DNA of 64,000 nucleotides from Bimuria novae-zelandiae CBS 107.79 (taxonomy: Eukaryota; Ascomycota; Dothideomycetes; Pleosporales; Didymosphaeriaceae): the NCBI GenBank assembly GCA_010015655.1, contig ML976675.1:62001-126000 (forward strand). Reading direction: 5' to 3'. The notes below the pieces were generated by a model that did not search any database, had not been told where the DNA came from, and saw only the letters and a list, made by a program, of their open reading frames with translations. The first letter of the stretch is position 1, and every line of letters begins with the position of its first letter. Positions 44,546-55,418 of this stretch are shown piece after piece. The translations under genes were made by a program, and so were the position numbers.

Positions 44546-45982
44546 CTACGACGGAGTATTCAGGCCATTCGATGTCGCCACGTCGGGATTCGGATAGTAC
44601 CATGAAGCGACGGCAATGATCACGTAGATGATCACCAACAGTGCGCCTTCGAGATAGTTCGACTCGCCATCGCGGAGGAAGTTGCCCACCACCACAATGG
44701 ACAGAACCAGCAGGACAATCATGAAGATCTCAAAGTTCAAATCCATGTCCTTGCCCATGATCCAGCCCACGATCACGACCAGCGGGGCATTGAAAAGCGC
44801 GGTTTGAATGGATGGACCAATGCAGTGGAAGAGCGCGAAATTCTGTCACCTCTGTTAGCTTTGTTGGGCTTTCTAGCTACGGAAACTGTACCATTTGGCC
44901 ATCCCACGCTTCGTCAACCGCGGTGAGATGCTCGGCTGCCTTCTCTACGAGGGGCAAGAGGATCAGACCGAGAAACTGGTCTGGCACCCCGGACTCTACG
45001 ACATCTTCGATACGCTCGACCAGGAACACTGCTAGTAAGGTGACGATAGCCAGCGAAAGGGTCAGAGCAACAATGCATTCCGTGAAAGTGAACTTCGGCT
45101 TCGCGAGATCTTCGGAGCGATCCAGATCGTGGTGTTCGTCTGCTTCGAGAACCTCGTCAAAGATGGAATGCTGCGTGCGCGCGTTGTACAAGATGAAGCT
45201 TCGATGTGTCAGCTCAAGTTGTCAAAGTCAACGGGCTGAACTTACATTCCGAAGGCGATGATGAGCAGAATGGAGGTGATTCTACTGATTTCAAGCGTGT
45301 TGTGATGCAGTTTCGCCTCCGTGAAATCATGAGGATTGATAGAAATCGGAACGGCAGAGCCCTTGAGTGCGGAATAATACGCAGATGGGATGAGCAGACC
45401 GAAGCCTGCAACACACAACAACCCCGTTCCCACCTCGCTGATGGAAGCATGGAACTTCTGACTTGCCTGCCGCAGGCCGCCAACATAGAAACACGCGCCC
45501 AGGCAGAGCAGTAGATTGGTCAAAATGCTTCCGAGGATGGCAGCTTGAATGACAGGGATCAAGTTGCCATGCTCGGACGAGCCTTTCGCAGCATTGTGCT
45601 TTGCAATGAGGATCAAGAACAAAATGATCTCGACAATGGAACCAAAGGCGGTCTCGATTAAGATACCAGACACCTTGGGCAACTTTCGAGCAAATTCTTG
45701 ACCGGCAAAGCCCAGCAGGTTGGCTACCGGCACCATGGCGATGTAAGAGAAAGCGAAGATAGCCAGAGGCAGGCCAGGCGTGGCATAGTGTAGGACGATG
45801 GCAACAGGTACGAAGGGCCAAAGAAGGTTCACATATTTTGCAATTGTACTGCCGCTACGCCAGGATACGTCGAGGAAGTGGCCGAGATGGAAACCGCTGC
45901 GACCCGACTCCCCATCTGGATGGATATGGGCAGGGATGATGTGCTGTAGTAAAGGCGTCGACTCCGACGTGTTGTGAGGCAT
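44546..45982 (-). CDS. CAX-type Ca2+/H+ exchanger, divergent
   Basis: Membrane cation/proton antiporter of 446 aa in three exons (45982-45246, 45198-44892, 44842-44546, descending; introns 47 and 49 nt, both in frame). Eleven or so membrane segments are visible in two halves with an acidic stretch between (FDEVLEADEHHDLDRSEDLA). The first alpha-repeat reads ETAFGSIVEIILFLILIAKH and the second LVEKAAEHLTAVDEAWDGQM followed by GPSIQTALFNAPLVVIVGWI. The overall layout is that of vacuolar Vcx1/CAX proteins, which move Ca2+ into the vacuole. The GN before the conserved Glu in each repeat, as in canonical GNAxE motifs, is replaced (GS in one, EK in the other). It may have changed selectivity. The ATG at 45,982 gives a short acidic N-terminal tail. 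Confidence 0.88.
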
Positions 45983-46564
45983 GCTGGACTCGTAGAGACA
46001 CGATTTGATGGGGATTGGAAGGACAATGGGTCAATGGAATGTTGTTGTGGGCGATGGACGCGCCTGCGTGTACCGCGAAAAAGCGGGGGCGGGGGCTGGG
46101 CATTGCGCCTTGGTCACGAATCACGGAAGCTTGGTGTTTCCTTTTCTATCTGGCGTTACGCCAAAATAAGTATCTTGATGCCTTTTAAGCCTCGTCAATG
46201 TCGTCTTCTCTTCACGGATGTATTTCCAGGTACACAATGCGCTCTCTTCCTCGGCAATTCGGCGCGATGATAACCCTGCCACGCGAGACCCCCGCAAAAA
46301 TATCCCCAGATGCCCGGTCTTTCGCCGAAAGGGCAATTTTCCGGAAGCTTTACCGTCGGCGAATTTGAGGGCCGTCAATGATGTCTTTGCGCCAACTGAA
46401 ATGATGGGCTTTCTTCGCGTCACGCCGTCTTTCTTCAGGGGCGAGTTCCGAGGACGTGCAACTCCCAATGGTCCCTCGGACGTGCGGACAACTATAGAAA
46501 GGCACAAAGACACCCTTTTCGAGGGTACTCATCAACCGCCATACTCCGATCTGGGTAATTCATC
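45983..46564. promoter_or_regulatory. Bidirectional promoter region
   Basis: 582 bp between the start codons of the divergently transcribed CAX-like and GH35 genes. A GCGGGGGCGGGGGC GC-box-like run lies at 46,083-46,096. No confirmed operator. Confidence 0.5.
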
Positions 46565-49560
46565 ATGCGGTTGCTAAGGTTGCTCGCCGGTCTCTCTACT
46601 GTGCTCGCTGCGGCCTGGGCTGTCGACAATGGACTTCAGAAAGAAGTTACCTGGGATAACGGCAGCCTCCTCGTCAATGGCGAACGCGTTATCATTATGA
46701 GTGGCGAGTTTCACTACCAGCGATTACCTGTGCCAGAGTTGTGGCTCGATGTTTTCCAAAAATTCAAAGCCAACGGCATGAACACCGTTTCATTCTACTT
46801 CTTCTGGTCTTACCATTCCGCCTCAAGAGGAAAATACGACTTCACGACCCCAGGAAAGGACATTCAACGTTTATTTGACTTGGCAAATGAGGCTGGACTT
46901 TATGTCATTGCGCGTCCCGGTCCGTACTGCAACGCAGAAACAAACGGAGGCGGCCTTGCGCTTTGGGGAAGTGATGGCAGCATGGGTTCTCTTAGGACAT
47001 CGGACGAGACGTACCACCGAGCCTGGTCCGAATGGATTGCTGAAGTTGGAGCCATAATTGCTAAGAATCAGATTACCAACGGCGGCCCGGTCATTCTAAC
47101 CCAAGTCGAGAACGAATTGCAACAAACCAGATACGACCCAGAAAATACTTTGGTGAAATACATGATCCAGATCGAAGATGCTTTCAAGGAAGCTGGGTTG
47201 ATAGTGCCGACTTCGCACAACGAGAAAGGTTTTCGAGGCAAGAGTTGGTCTACCGATTACAACAACGTGGGCGGAGCGGTCGACATCTACGGCCTCGACA
47301 GCTACCCTGGTGGAATGAGCTGCACTAACCCCAACTCTGGCTTCAGCCTCCCGTACACTTACTACCAGTGGTTCCATGACGTATCCCCATCGCAACCGGA
47401 ATATCTTCCAGAATTCGAAGGAGGATGGTTCCAGCCGTGGAATGGGTTTTTCTATGATCAATGCCAGGCGGAACATAGTCCTGAATTTGCGGATGTCTTT
47501 TACAAGGGCATCGTTGCCCAAAGAGCCACTCTGCTCAATCTCTACGTCGCTTTCGGTGGAACTAACTGGGGTCACTCAGCAGCGCCAGTGGTAAGTCATA
47601 TCCATCCGTTCCTTTCCCTTCATGAAAGTGTGCATTATCTGACTACTCTTAGGTGTATACTTCCTACGATTACGCTGCGCCATTGCGCGAAACGCGCGAG
47701 ATTCAAGACAAGTTCAAGCAATATAAATTGCTGACACTGTTCACCCGCGTGAGCCAGGGCTTGACCAACACAATCATGGAGACGAACGGCACAGGGGTTG
47801 CTGTGGATAGCTCGGAGATCTGGACTTGGGTGTTGAAGAATAGGGAGTCGAACGCAAGATTTTACTTGGCTCAGCACAACACTACAAGTTCACGCGCAAT
47901 CACCGATTTTTCCATCACAGTCAGCACTTCTGGAGGTGATGTGACGGTTCCTAACTTGCGCCTTGCTGGTAGGCAAAGTAGATGGGTGGTTACGGATTAC
48001 TCGATTGGGAACGAAACTTTACTGTATTCCACAGCCGAAGTGCTCACATACGGTATATTCGATCACCCAGTCGTTGTATTCTATCTACGGGAAGGCCAAA
48101 CTGGACAATTCGCTTTCAAGGGCTCGAAAAACGTCACCTTCTCAACTTACGGTGCAAAGAACGACATCAAAACCGCACCGACTGGAAATGGCTTCACATA
48201 CACTCAGGCCAAAGGATCCACGGTCGCGCAGTTCTCCAACGGTGTGTTAGCTTACCTTGTCGATATTCCCTCAGCTTGGACATTCTTTGCGCCTCCCACC
48301 ACTTCTAACCCGACCGTACAGCCTAACGACCAGGTGTTCGTTTTCGGCCCTTACTTGGTCCGGACAGCAGATGTCGACGGCGATATTGTCTCTCTCATTG
48401 GCGACAACGTGAACTCTACTGCCATCGAGGTTTATGCTGGAAAGGGAGTTAGCACGATCTCTTGGAACGGAGCCAAATTGGAGACCAAGAAGACCGCGTA
48501 CGGTTCATTGACCGCCAGCATCCCAGGTTCCGAAGACCGCGAAATATCGCTGCCAGCGCTTACCAACTTCAAAGTTGCTGACTCGCTTCCCGAAGCTTCG
48601 CCGTCATACAACGACAAAAACTGGATTGTAGCAAACAAGACAACAACTCTGAGTCCAGTGAAGCCGCTCACGCTACCCGTTCTATTCAGCAGCGACTACA
48701 AGTTCTATACTGGGGCTAAGATATACCGCGGCTATTTTGACGGAGGTAGTGTGACAGGTGCGAATATTACTGCGCAGGGTGGCGTGGCAGCTGGATGGAA
48801 CGCGTGGCTCAATGGAAAGTTCGTTGGCTATCATCCTGGCAACGCGTCGCTTCAATCAACTACAGGCACATTTTCCTTCAAGGGCGCAAATTTGACTGCT
48901 AAGAACAACGTCTTAACCATAGTCACCGACTACACGGGTCATGACCAGACAAGCACCGGGCCTGCCGGTGTCGGGAACCCGCGCGGGCTTTTGGGTGCAC
49001 AACTCCAAGGTGGTAGCTTCAGCCAGTGGAAGATACAGGGCAACGCCGGTGGAGAGAATAACATCGATCCTGTTCGAGGACCCATGAACGAGGGTGGATT
49101 GCATGGTGAACGTCTAGGATGGCATCTGCCGGGTTTCGATACATCCAAATGGGCGGCGGAAGGCCCTGTTACGGATGGAGTAAAAGGTGCCGGCATTAAG
49201 TGGTTCACAACCTCTTTTGACTTGGACATCGACCAAGATCTCGACGTGCCTCTTGGCATTGAAGTGGACGCGCCATCAGGAACCATTGCTCGAGTGTTGA
49301 TTTTTATGAACGGATACCAATATGGCAAATTCATCCCGCACATCGGTCCTCAGAAGCGATTCCCGATTCCTCCGGGTATTGTCAACACGCGCGGGAGCAA
49401 TACCCTCAGCCTGGCCATATGGGCACAGACTGAGGCTGGCGCAAAGCTAAGCACTCTGAAGCTGATTCAGTATGGAAAGTACCAGAGCGGCTTCGGCTTC
49501 GACAAGATTGACGGCAAGTCGTTGCAGCCCGCGTGGGAGGACCGGAGTCGGTATGCCTAG
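46565..49560 (+). CDS. Secreted beta-galactosidase, glycoside hydrolase family 35
   Basis: Extracellular enzyme of 977 aa in two exons (46565-47590, 47653-49560) with a 62-nt phase-0 intron (GTAAGT, CTGAC, TTAG) joining SAAPV to VYTSYDYAAP. A signal peptide (MRLLRLLAGLSTVLAAAWAV) precedes the catalytic TIM barrel: SGEFHYQRLPVPELW, ARPGPYCNAE, and TQVENELQ with the acid/base Glu184. The nucleophile is Glu283 in YLPEFEGGWFQPW, where the common motif is EFQGG. GGTNWGHSAAP closes the barrel, and later jelly-roll and beta domains (about 400-977) match full-length fungal LacA enzymes of about 1,000 aa. It should release terminal beta-galactose from plant-wall galactans, arabinogalactans and lactose-like sugars. 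Confidence 0.95.
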
Positions 49561-49923
49561 AGTGTGACGACCGGCGACAGTATCTTTATGCAACGAGTTT
49601 GAATGACTATACATAAATGTCCTCGTGTAACCTTTGCCCTATTGGCTGTGCATTATGTCTCTTCTCCCGTCGTTTGTCAAGTCGACCTCTTTCCGCGCTA
49701 ACGGCGAACTAGGAAGGGGCGAAATGTTGCAAACACTCCTTGCAGAATTTGCGCCACGTGGAGTGAGGCACTCGGGTTGCCCAGGTGATTTTCACCACAG
49801 CAATGTCTTTAGTTGAATCTCGCGCAGCCTTTTCAACACCAGCTACTATCAACTTCGGAGCTTCGCGAGCTTCGTGAAGCCGCGTACACCAGCTACTATA
49901 CAGCCCCTACATCACCGCGTACC
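49561..49923. other. Intergenic region with a 14-bp direct repeat
   Basis: 3' region of the GH35 gene and promoter/leader of the PTH11-like gene. ACACCAGCTACTAT occurs at 49,836-49,849 and again at 49,886-49,899, flanking CTTCG/CGAAG-rich sequence just upstream of the next start codon. Confidence 0.6.
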
Positions 49924-51368
49924 ATGTCATCTCTTGAAGAAATACCCATGCTAACAAGCATGGAGTCGTGCGCAGCTCAGGTCATTGCTGTTATCTCAGC
50001 AATGTCGATCCTCGGCACCCTCTTCGTCGGCCTTCGTCTATGGATCCGCTTGGTCGTCGCCTACGCGCCTGGATATGATGATCTCTTCATTGTCCTTTCA
50101 TGGGTATGTTTCTTGTTCGAGACGAGTCGAAACAAGGCTGACATACTATTACAGTTGTGCGCCGCGCTGATGACCATCGCCTTGGGGTGAGTTGAGAGCG
50201 CTATAGCGGGTAGAGTTCTGACTGACGTGCGCCTAGTATGTAAACCTTGCCAAGATCCTATGCTCCATTGTTCCATCAGATCTTTTGACTGGTCTTGCTT
50301 CAGAAGCGGTTGGGCGTTTCCATCCTGGCTTGCTAACGACTGCAGGTCTTCAAGTGCATTTCGGTCTAGGCCACCATGCCGACGCGCTTGGATCTGCCCG
50401 TCTAAATGAGGGTATCATGCAGGTTGGTAACACCTTCCGAAGCTGTGAACGCGCTGATTAAATCATACAGAATCATTATGTCAGCATCATACTGTATAAT
50501 GCTTCTCTCGGCCTGACCAAGCTCGCTATCCTGATCCAATACAAGCGAGTCTTCGCTGTTGCCCGCTTCCAACGCTGGAATAAGCGTTTCATTATCATCA
50601 TTACCGTGTATAGCCTGGCTATCGTTACGACGAGCATATTCCCGTGCAGGCCGTTTCGAAAATTTTGGGTACTTGAGGAATACGTTGACGGATTCTGCAT
50701 AAACTTCAAGGTGGCGTGGGCCTTCAATGCATCTCTCAACATTCTCTCGGACCTCATGATCACAGTATTGCCGATGCCGGTGATAAACTCCCTGAACCTG
50801 CCGGCGAGGCAGAAGCGGCTGCTAATGGGGGTGTTTGCCCTAGGCTTCGTGTAAGTTGTACAACACAAGCTCGTCGTACTCAGAAAGCTAAAGCTACCGC
50901 GAAACCGAACGTCAAACCCGGCTAACAGATAACCACAGTGTTTGCGCCGTCTCCGTCGCGCGCATTCCCCCCCTCATTAAGTTGGCTGTGGGTAAGGACC
51001 CTCCATGGGACAATGCGCTCGTTGCCATCTTCTCCTCCGTGGAAGTCTACATCGCCTTGATCTGCGCTTCTCTCCCGCCTCTGAAGACGGTCGTTGCAAA
51101 GTACTTTCCTGGTGTGTACACTCGCCCTAACTCTTCTGGAACCGTCGCTTACAATTGGTCGCCCCTAAAGAGGAGCGGGCGACCCGAGAGGCTGGACAGG
51201 CACTCGTCCAACACCGAGCTTTTGCCACGGTCGCAACAGAGAGTGGGAAGTCAGCCGACGCTGAGGGGGCAGGCGCCTGACTTGGGCTCGCAGAGTACGT
51301 TGGCGAACAACGGGAGCGAGATTGAGCTTCAGCCGCTTCCAGTTGCACAGCTGCGCACAGTGATTTGA
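49924..51368 (+). CDS. PTH11-like / rhodopsin-domain fungal membrane protein, frame problem
   Basis: Probable seven-helix protein of the fungal rhodopsin-domain (PTH11-like) family. Exons visible: 49924-50103, 50155-50186, 50346-50422, 50471-50850, 50939-51368. Features: an N-terminal helix (VISAMSILGTLFVGLRLWIR), GYDDLFIVLSW, then GLQVHFGLGHHADAL, LYNASLGLTKLAILIQYKR, AWAFNASLNILSDLMITVLP and a final SSVEVYIALICASLPPLKT before a Ser-rich cytoplasmic tail. Exon 2 ends in phase 2 (TTG GG, donor GTGAGT) but exon 3 needs phase 1, so the junction is off by one base; exons 3-5 join cleanly. Either a sequencing indel, a micro-exon or a real frameshift explains it. Family members sense surfaces or lipids in some fungi; role here is unknown. 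Confidence 0.7.
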
Positions 51369-51873
51369 TTGGATACGGAGGTTGGAAACGATACCTTCGA
51401 TGGTATTGCGAGCTTGACACAGGTTCACTCTTGCAGTGCCTGATTGTGACGGATCGGCGATGTTGGATTATGAACGCACACTACCGATATCGACCGTGCT
51501 CCATTTGGGAGGAGTAATAGGAACGAGGATGAGTCAGTTGAAGAAGAATGCAATCTTTTTCACAACGTAATGCGTAAATTCGACTCCGTATTATTATTCT
51601 CTACCTCGAATCTTCTCCGTGAAATAATTGCCTGGCGCGGCTCTCAGAACACCACCATGTTTCTCAAGGCTACATATCTAGCGATCGCGCAAGGACCGCC
51701 CTTTGGACTAAGATCGAAACACGTTACTTCGACGTCACCTTTCTTGCGTTCGACGCGATTGTGTTCGGCTGTACCTCGCGATGCAAAATTAATAGCTCAC
51801 GACTGGTTTTGTATTTGTGTCAACATCTTTGCACAATGATGATCCTTCAGGGATTTGATTCTGCTCTCAAGAC
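51369..51873. other. Intergenic region
   Basis: Between the PTH11-like gene and the pseudogene. Nothing recognised beyond likely 3' UTR and former promoter. Confidence 0.45.
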
Positions 51874-53524
51874 ATGATCCATATACTTGGGAGTTGTGTC
51901 AGCGTTTGGGTAGGGGTTGGAATCATGCCCAGTGTATACACTTCCACTGAATTTGAGAATTACACATACCGGACCGGTTTCCCCAGTTTGAAGAACAACG
52001 GCGATTCTGACGACAAATACTCACATATGGCACCTTGCCACGAAAGCCACGATGAGGTTCACGCCAAAGACGAATGCTTGACCCAACAAGTCGAGCAAAT
52101 TTTTGCCACCATCAAAGCCACGGAAGACTACATCCAGCCGCACCAGCCAAATGATGTCACCGCCAACATTGAGCTGGTCATCGTCACGCCGGTGCAAGTG
52201 GTGGACGCAAACTCCTTCTGCATGCATCGAATCAAGTCAGCGTGGCGAGCGCATTTGCTTCGCGCCAAGCAACTCCCTGAAGTGACCTCCGTCCGCAGTC
52301 TCAGCATATGTAATCCGGAAGGCCCCGAAGTTGTCGGTCGACAGACGCATACATTTGCAAGATTGAGTTGGCGCGTAGTGCTGGATCTGGCTGCGAAGTG
52401 TCCGAATTTGCGGTATTTGGGGTGTCAACTGGGTTTTGAAGAGTACAAGATGACGGACAAGAGAGGCCATGGGGAAAGGCGCGGACTAGAATAGGACTTC
52501 GAAGGCTGTGCTCATGACTCACGAGAAGCGTTTGCGACAGCGCTGCTAGAACGGGATATCATCCTTCCAGGATCTTTACGATATGTCCAGCTCGATTTCC
52601 TCAACAGCCTTAGCGGACACATACGCGCACAGCGTAGTGGAGCACCCAACTTCGTGGGTACTGCTCAACACGATCTCTTCAGCAGCAGTCTCCACTTGTT
52701 GGGTCCCACCTTACGACGTCTGGATATCCGCCTTATAGCCGACACTGCACTGTTCCATCCACCTGGAAATCCACCGCATACCCTTTGGCCTAACCTGGAG
52801 TTTCTCAACGTAACGTTCCATCTAGTTACACCGTCAGGAGCTTGGTACTTCCGTGGCACTCCCGAATTTGCAGCAGCAGAAGCAGAACCAAGCACAGGCT
52901 ATACAATCGAGGCTTCCATGTATCCGCGTCTGCGTAATCCGAATTGCGCGGCTCCAGGGCAGCCACTGGCATGACGGCATTGAAATATGGGACGATAACG
53001 ATGCGATTGAAAACACACACCGGTCCTTCCCGACCCAGTACTTCAGGACAGTTCCCAACGACACTCAACTAGAACCTTTCCTCTCGGCCTTCGCTAAAGC
53101 GGCGATAGAGATGCGAATGCTACGTACAGCAGCTATATGGGCACCTTTGGGTGACATGCGCGCGTGGGGAATCACGTATACAACACCGGGCGAGCCAACA
53201 GTCCTGTATGATCACCTCCCGTCAACTACCGAGATTCACTCTCGCCGTCTGTACTGGCACACTAACACCTAGCGACCATCCCCGCACTTACACGAACTTT
53301 TCCGCTCGATTAGTCGCGCAACACATGGCTGTGCGTTGCAGGAGCGGTGGAGCGATGAGACGAGGGCCGAATTAGGAGACGAGTTTGTATGCCACGCGTT
53401 GGACTTTGAAAACTCACGAGCTGCATTTCCCAGAGCGGCGGAGTTTGGAGGGTATATAAGGATGGACATGATGCGAGAGTGGGACGAGAAGCCCGGGCTG
53501 ACAGGCAGTTGCCCATGGTGGTAA
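51874..53524 (+). pseudogene. F-box/LRR-like protein pseudogene
   Basis: A coding region of about 550 codons, broken in at least three places. The first part (51874-52491) contains CHESHDEVHAKDE, NPEGPEVVGRQTHTF and LDLAAKCPNLRYLGCQLGF, a leucine-rich style common in large fungal families of F-box-associated proteins. A TAG at 52,492-52,494 interrupts it, and the same frame continues with DFEGCAHDSREAFATALL and WPNLEFLNVTFHLVTPSG WYF-like sequence to about 52,960. A frameshift then moves the reading to HWHDGIEIWDDNDAIENT, which reaches a TAG at 53,270-53,272 before continuing in frame (RPSPHLHELFRS, DFENSRAAFPRA) to 53,522. Both stops can be explained by single CpA-to-TpA changes (TGG to TAG on the other strand, CAG to TAG). 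No F-box itself is evident, so the family is tentative. Confidence 0.72.
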
Positions 53525-53570
53525 TACGCGGCAAGCGCAGGACCGCATGTCGACCAGCACTCAGGCCTCG

Positions 53571-54875
53571 TCACACGCTCTCCTGGCTCCAACCTCCATC
53601 CTGCTTGCGTTCGCCTTCTCCATTCCGTTCATTGTCGTCTTCGGTCTGCTTGATCCACCCTCGAAACACGGCCGTTAAGATACCTCCTATTGCCACCTGC
53701 ACCGCCTGGAAAATGATGGCCGGTATCTGCAGCTTCGACAGATCGACCGCGCTCACGTTGATGTACATGACCGAGCTCAACGGCACTACCATGCTCAGCG
53801 CCTTACTCGGACAGCAATAGCAACACGCGATGATGTCTTGCTTGCTCAACCAAGCCGTACTCGCAGCGAAGCATATGCTCAACCACAAGAAGTACAGGGC
53901 AATATCAATGAACACAATGAACACGATATTAGACGCCTTCACCGAGTCGAAAGCCCCAGAGCAGAACGCCTGGTCGAACGTCTGCCACACAAGGGCGAGC
54001 AGCGCAAAACTGGACAACTTCATCATCTTCCAGTCCACAAACACCTTCTTCGTAGGCGCGGGGAAGACGTATTGCACCACCTGGCCAATGGCCATGGGCA
54101 CGAACAGCGAGAGCCCGAGCTGCTTGAACACGCGGCGGTAGATCTCTGCGTAGTTGTCCCCACTGACGAGGACGTCGCTGTACCACGCACCGCTGGAAAG
54201 ATACATCTGCAGCAGCACCGGTGTGAGGAACGGACACAGGAAGTTCCCAATAACGGACTGGACAACCGTGAGCGCGGTATTGCCGTGGGCCTGGCGCGTC
54301 ATGACGACGTTCGAGGACATGGTGGTTGGCGCGCTGCCGAGGATGAGGAAACCGATGAGCAGCCATGCGTCCATGAAGGTCGGGCTCGTTGCGCAGAGGC
54401 TGACGATGGCGAAGGCCAAGGCGGAGGTGACGAGGTAGCATTGGAGTTGGACGAAGGCGTGGATTTTCCACTTTTTGTAATTGGCGAGAAGGACGCGGGG
54501 GGAGAGTGTGCAGCCGTTGACGAAGAAGATGATGCTGACGGAGAGGTAGGTGACTATGGTGCGCTTGATGGGTTGGCGGGATGAGGGGACTTGCACTTGG
54601 GATGCGATGAGGATGATGATGCCCATGGCGAGGAGGAACCATTGGTCTTTGATGAGCCATTTCAGGTTATTGACCAGGTTTTGCCGTTTGGTGTGGTTTG
54701 ATTTGTTGTCGACGTTCTTATGGGAGCTAACATCTTGGTCCTTGGCCATCCTGGGATATTGTCGAGCTTCAACACGGTCATTTTCCTTAGACGTAGCGCA
54801 TTTATCTGACAGGATGTCGTCTGCATGAGGCACCCCACTGCTGGTCTTGGTGCTTATATCTGGAGATGCCGGCAT
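53571..54875 (-). CDS. SBF-like CPA transporter, RCH1-like
   Basis: Intronless membrane protein of 434 aa. A charged N-terminal region of about 70 residues precedes roughly ten hydrophobic segments: WFLLAMGIIILIASQVQVPS, YLSVSIIFFVNGCTLSPRVL, LIGFLILGSAPTTMSSNVVM (a conserved SBF-fold motif with TTMSSN), TVVQSVIGNFLCPFLTPVLL, then FVPMAIGQVVQYVFP and the C-terminal KALSMVVPLSSVMYI. This pattern is that of the bile acid:Na+ symporter-like CPA family (yeast YMR034C, Candida Rch1), where Rch1 dampens plasma-membrane calcium influx. I infer a similar location and role. The tail is charged (EDDNERNGEGERKQ). Its start is the only ATG ahead of the first helix that leaves the frame intact. Confidence 0.9.
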   Translation of the reverse strand: MPASPDISTKTSSGVPHADDILSDKCATSKENDRVEARQYPRMAKDQDVSSHKNVDNKSNHTKRQNLVNNLKWLIKDQWFLLAMGIIILIASQVQVPSSRQPIKRTIVTYLSVSIIFFVNGCTLSPRVLLANYKKWKIHAFVQLQCYLVTSALAFAIVSLCATSPTFMDAWLLIGFLILGSAPTTMSSNVVMTRQAHGNTALTVVQSVIGNFLCPFLTPVLLQMYLSSGAWYSDVLVSGDNYAEIYRRVFKQLGLSLFVPMAIGQVVQYVFPAPTKKVFVDWKMMKLSSFALLALVWQTFDQAFCSGAFDSVKASNIVFIVFIDIALYFLWLSICFAASTAWLSKQDIIACCYCCPSKALSMVVPLSSVMYINVSAVDLSKLQIPAIIFQAVQVAIGGILTAVFRGWIKQTEDDNERNGEGERKQDGGWSQESV

Positions 54876-55418
54876 TGGGAAGAGCCTTGGAATGCAGGAA
54901 GGCGTGAAAGTATGATTGGATAATAACGACTGCCATTGATTTCGGAACTAAATGTTTCCAGTCACTTGGTCTGAAGAGCACCTCTGGGTCAGTATTAGAG
55001 GAGCCATCTTCAAGATGACCAGTGACGCTGGTGACGATGAGATCGCGTCTCGCACCCAGATGTAGATCCCGATCTAAGCACGCCTCGGATATAACTCCGG
55101 AAATAGGCGCTGGCCCACAAAAAGCTTCAGGACATGACTGAAGAAATTCCTACTTTTTTAACAAATGTCTGAACAACATCTGGAGCAACCTTGGAAAGAT
55201 GGCCAACATATAATGGCCGTCCTTAGTCAGCGATGCCATCACAGCTGCCTTGGTCCCAGTAGCCCCTCCACACCCCCATCCGACATCTCTCCAACGATCA
55301 ATTTTTGCCTCCCACGCCCCATGCGCCCGCACCAGAAGCACCTCTGTCTCTTCCCTAACACACTCCACCACCACCATCATTTAGAGTCCGCGTCGCTCGC
55401 TAAGCCTTCCCCACCACC
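54876..55418. other. Intergenic region between divergent genes
   Basis: 543 bp shared by the minus-strand SBF gene and the plus-strand MTHFS-like gene. A CAC/CAT-rich run lies at 55,366-55,380. No gene seen. Confidence 0.5.

Noticed and set aside
53838..54584. 248-codon plus-strand frame rich in Glu/His/Arg
   Set aside because: It is the antisense shadow of the SBF/RCH1-like gene, whose helices and motifs clearly define the coding strand.
44546..54875. A calcium-homeostasis gene cluster (CAX-like and RCH1-like genes)
   Set aside because: They are about 8 kb apart with unrelated genes between, and nothing suggests shared regulation.
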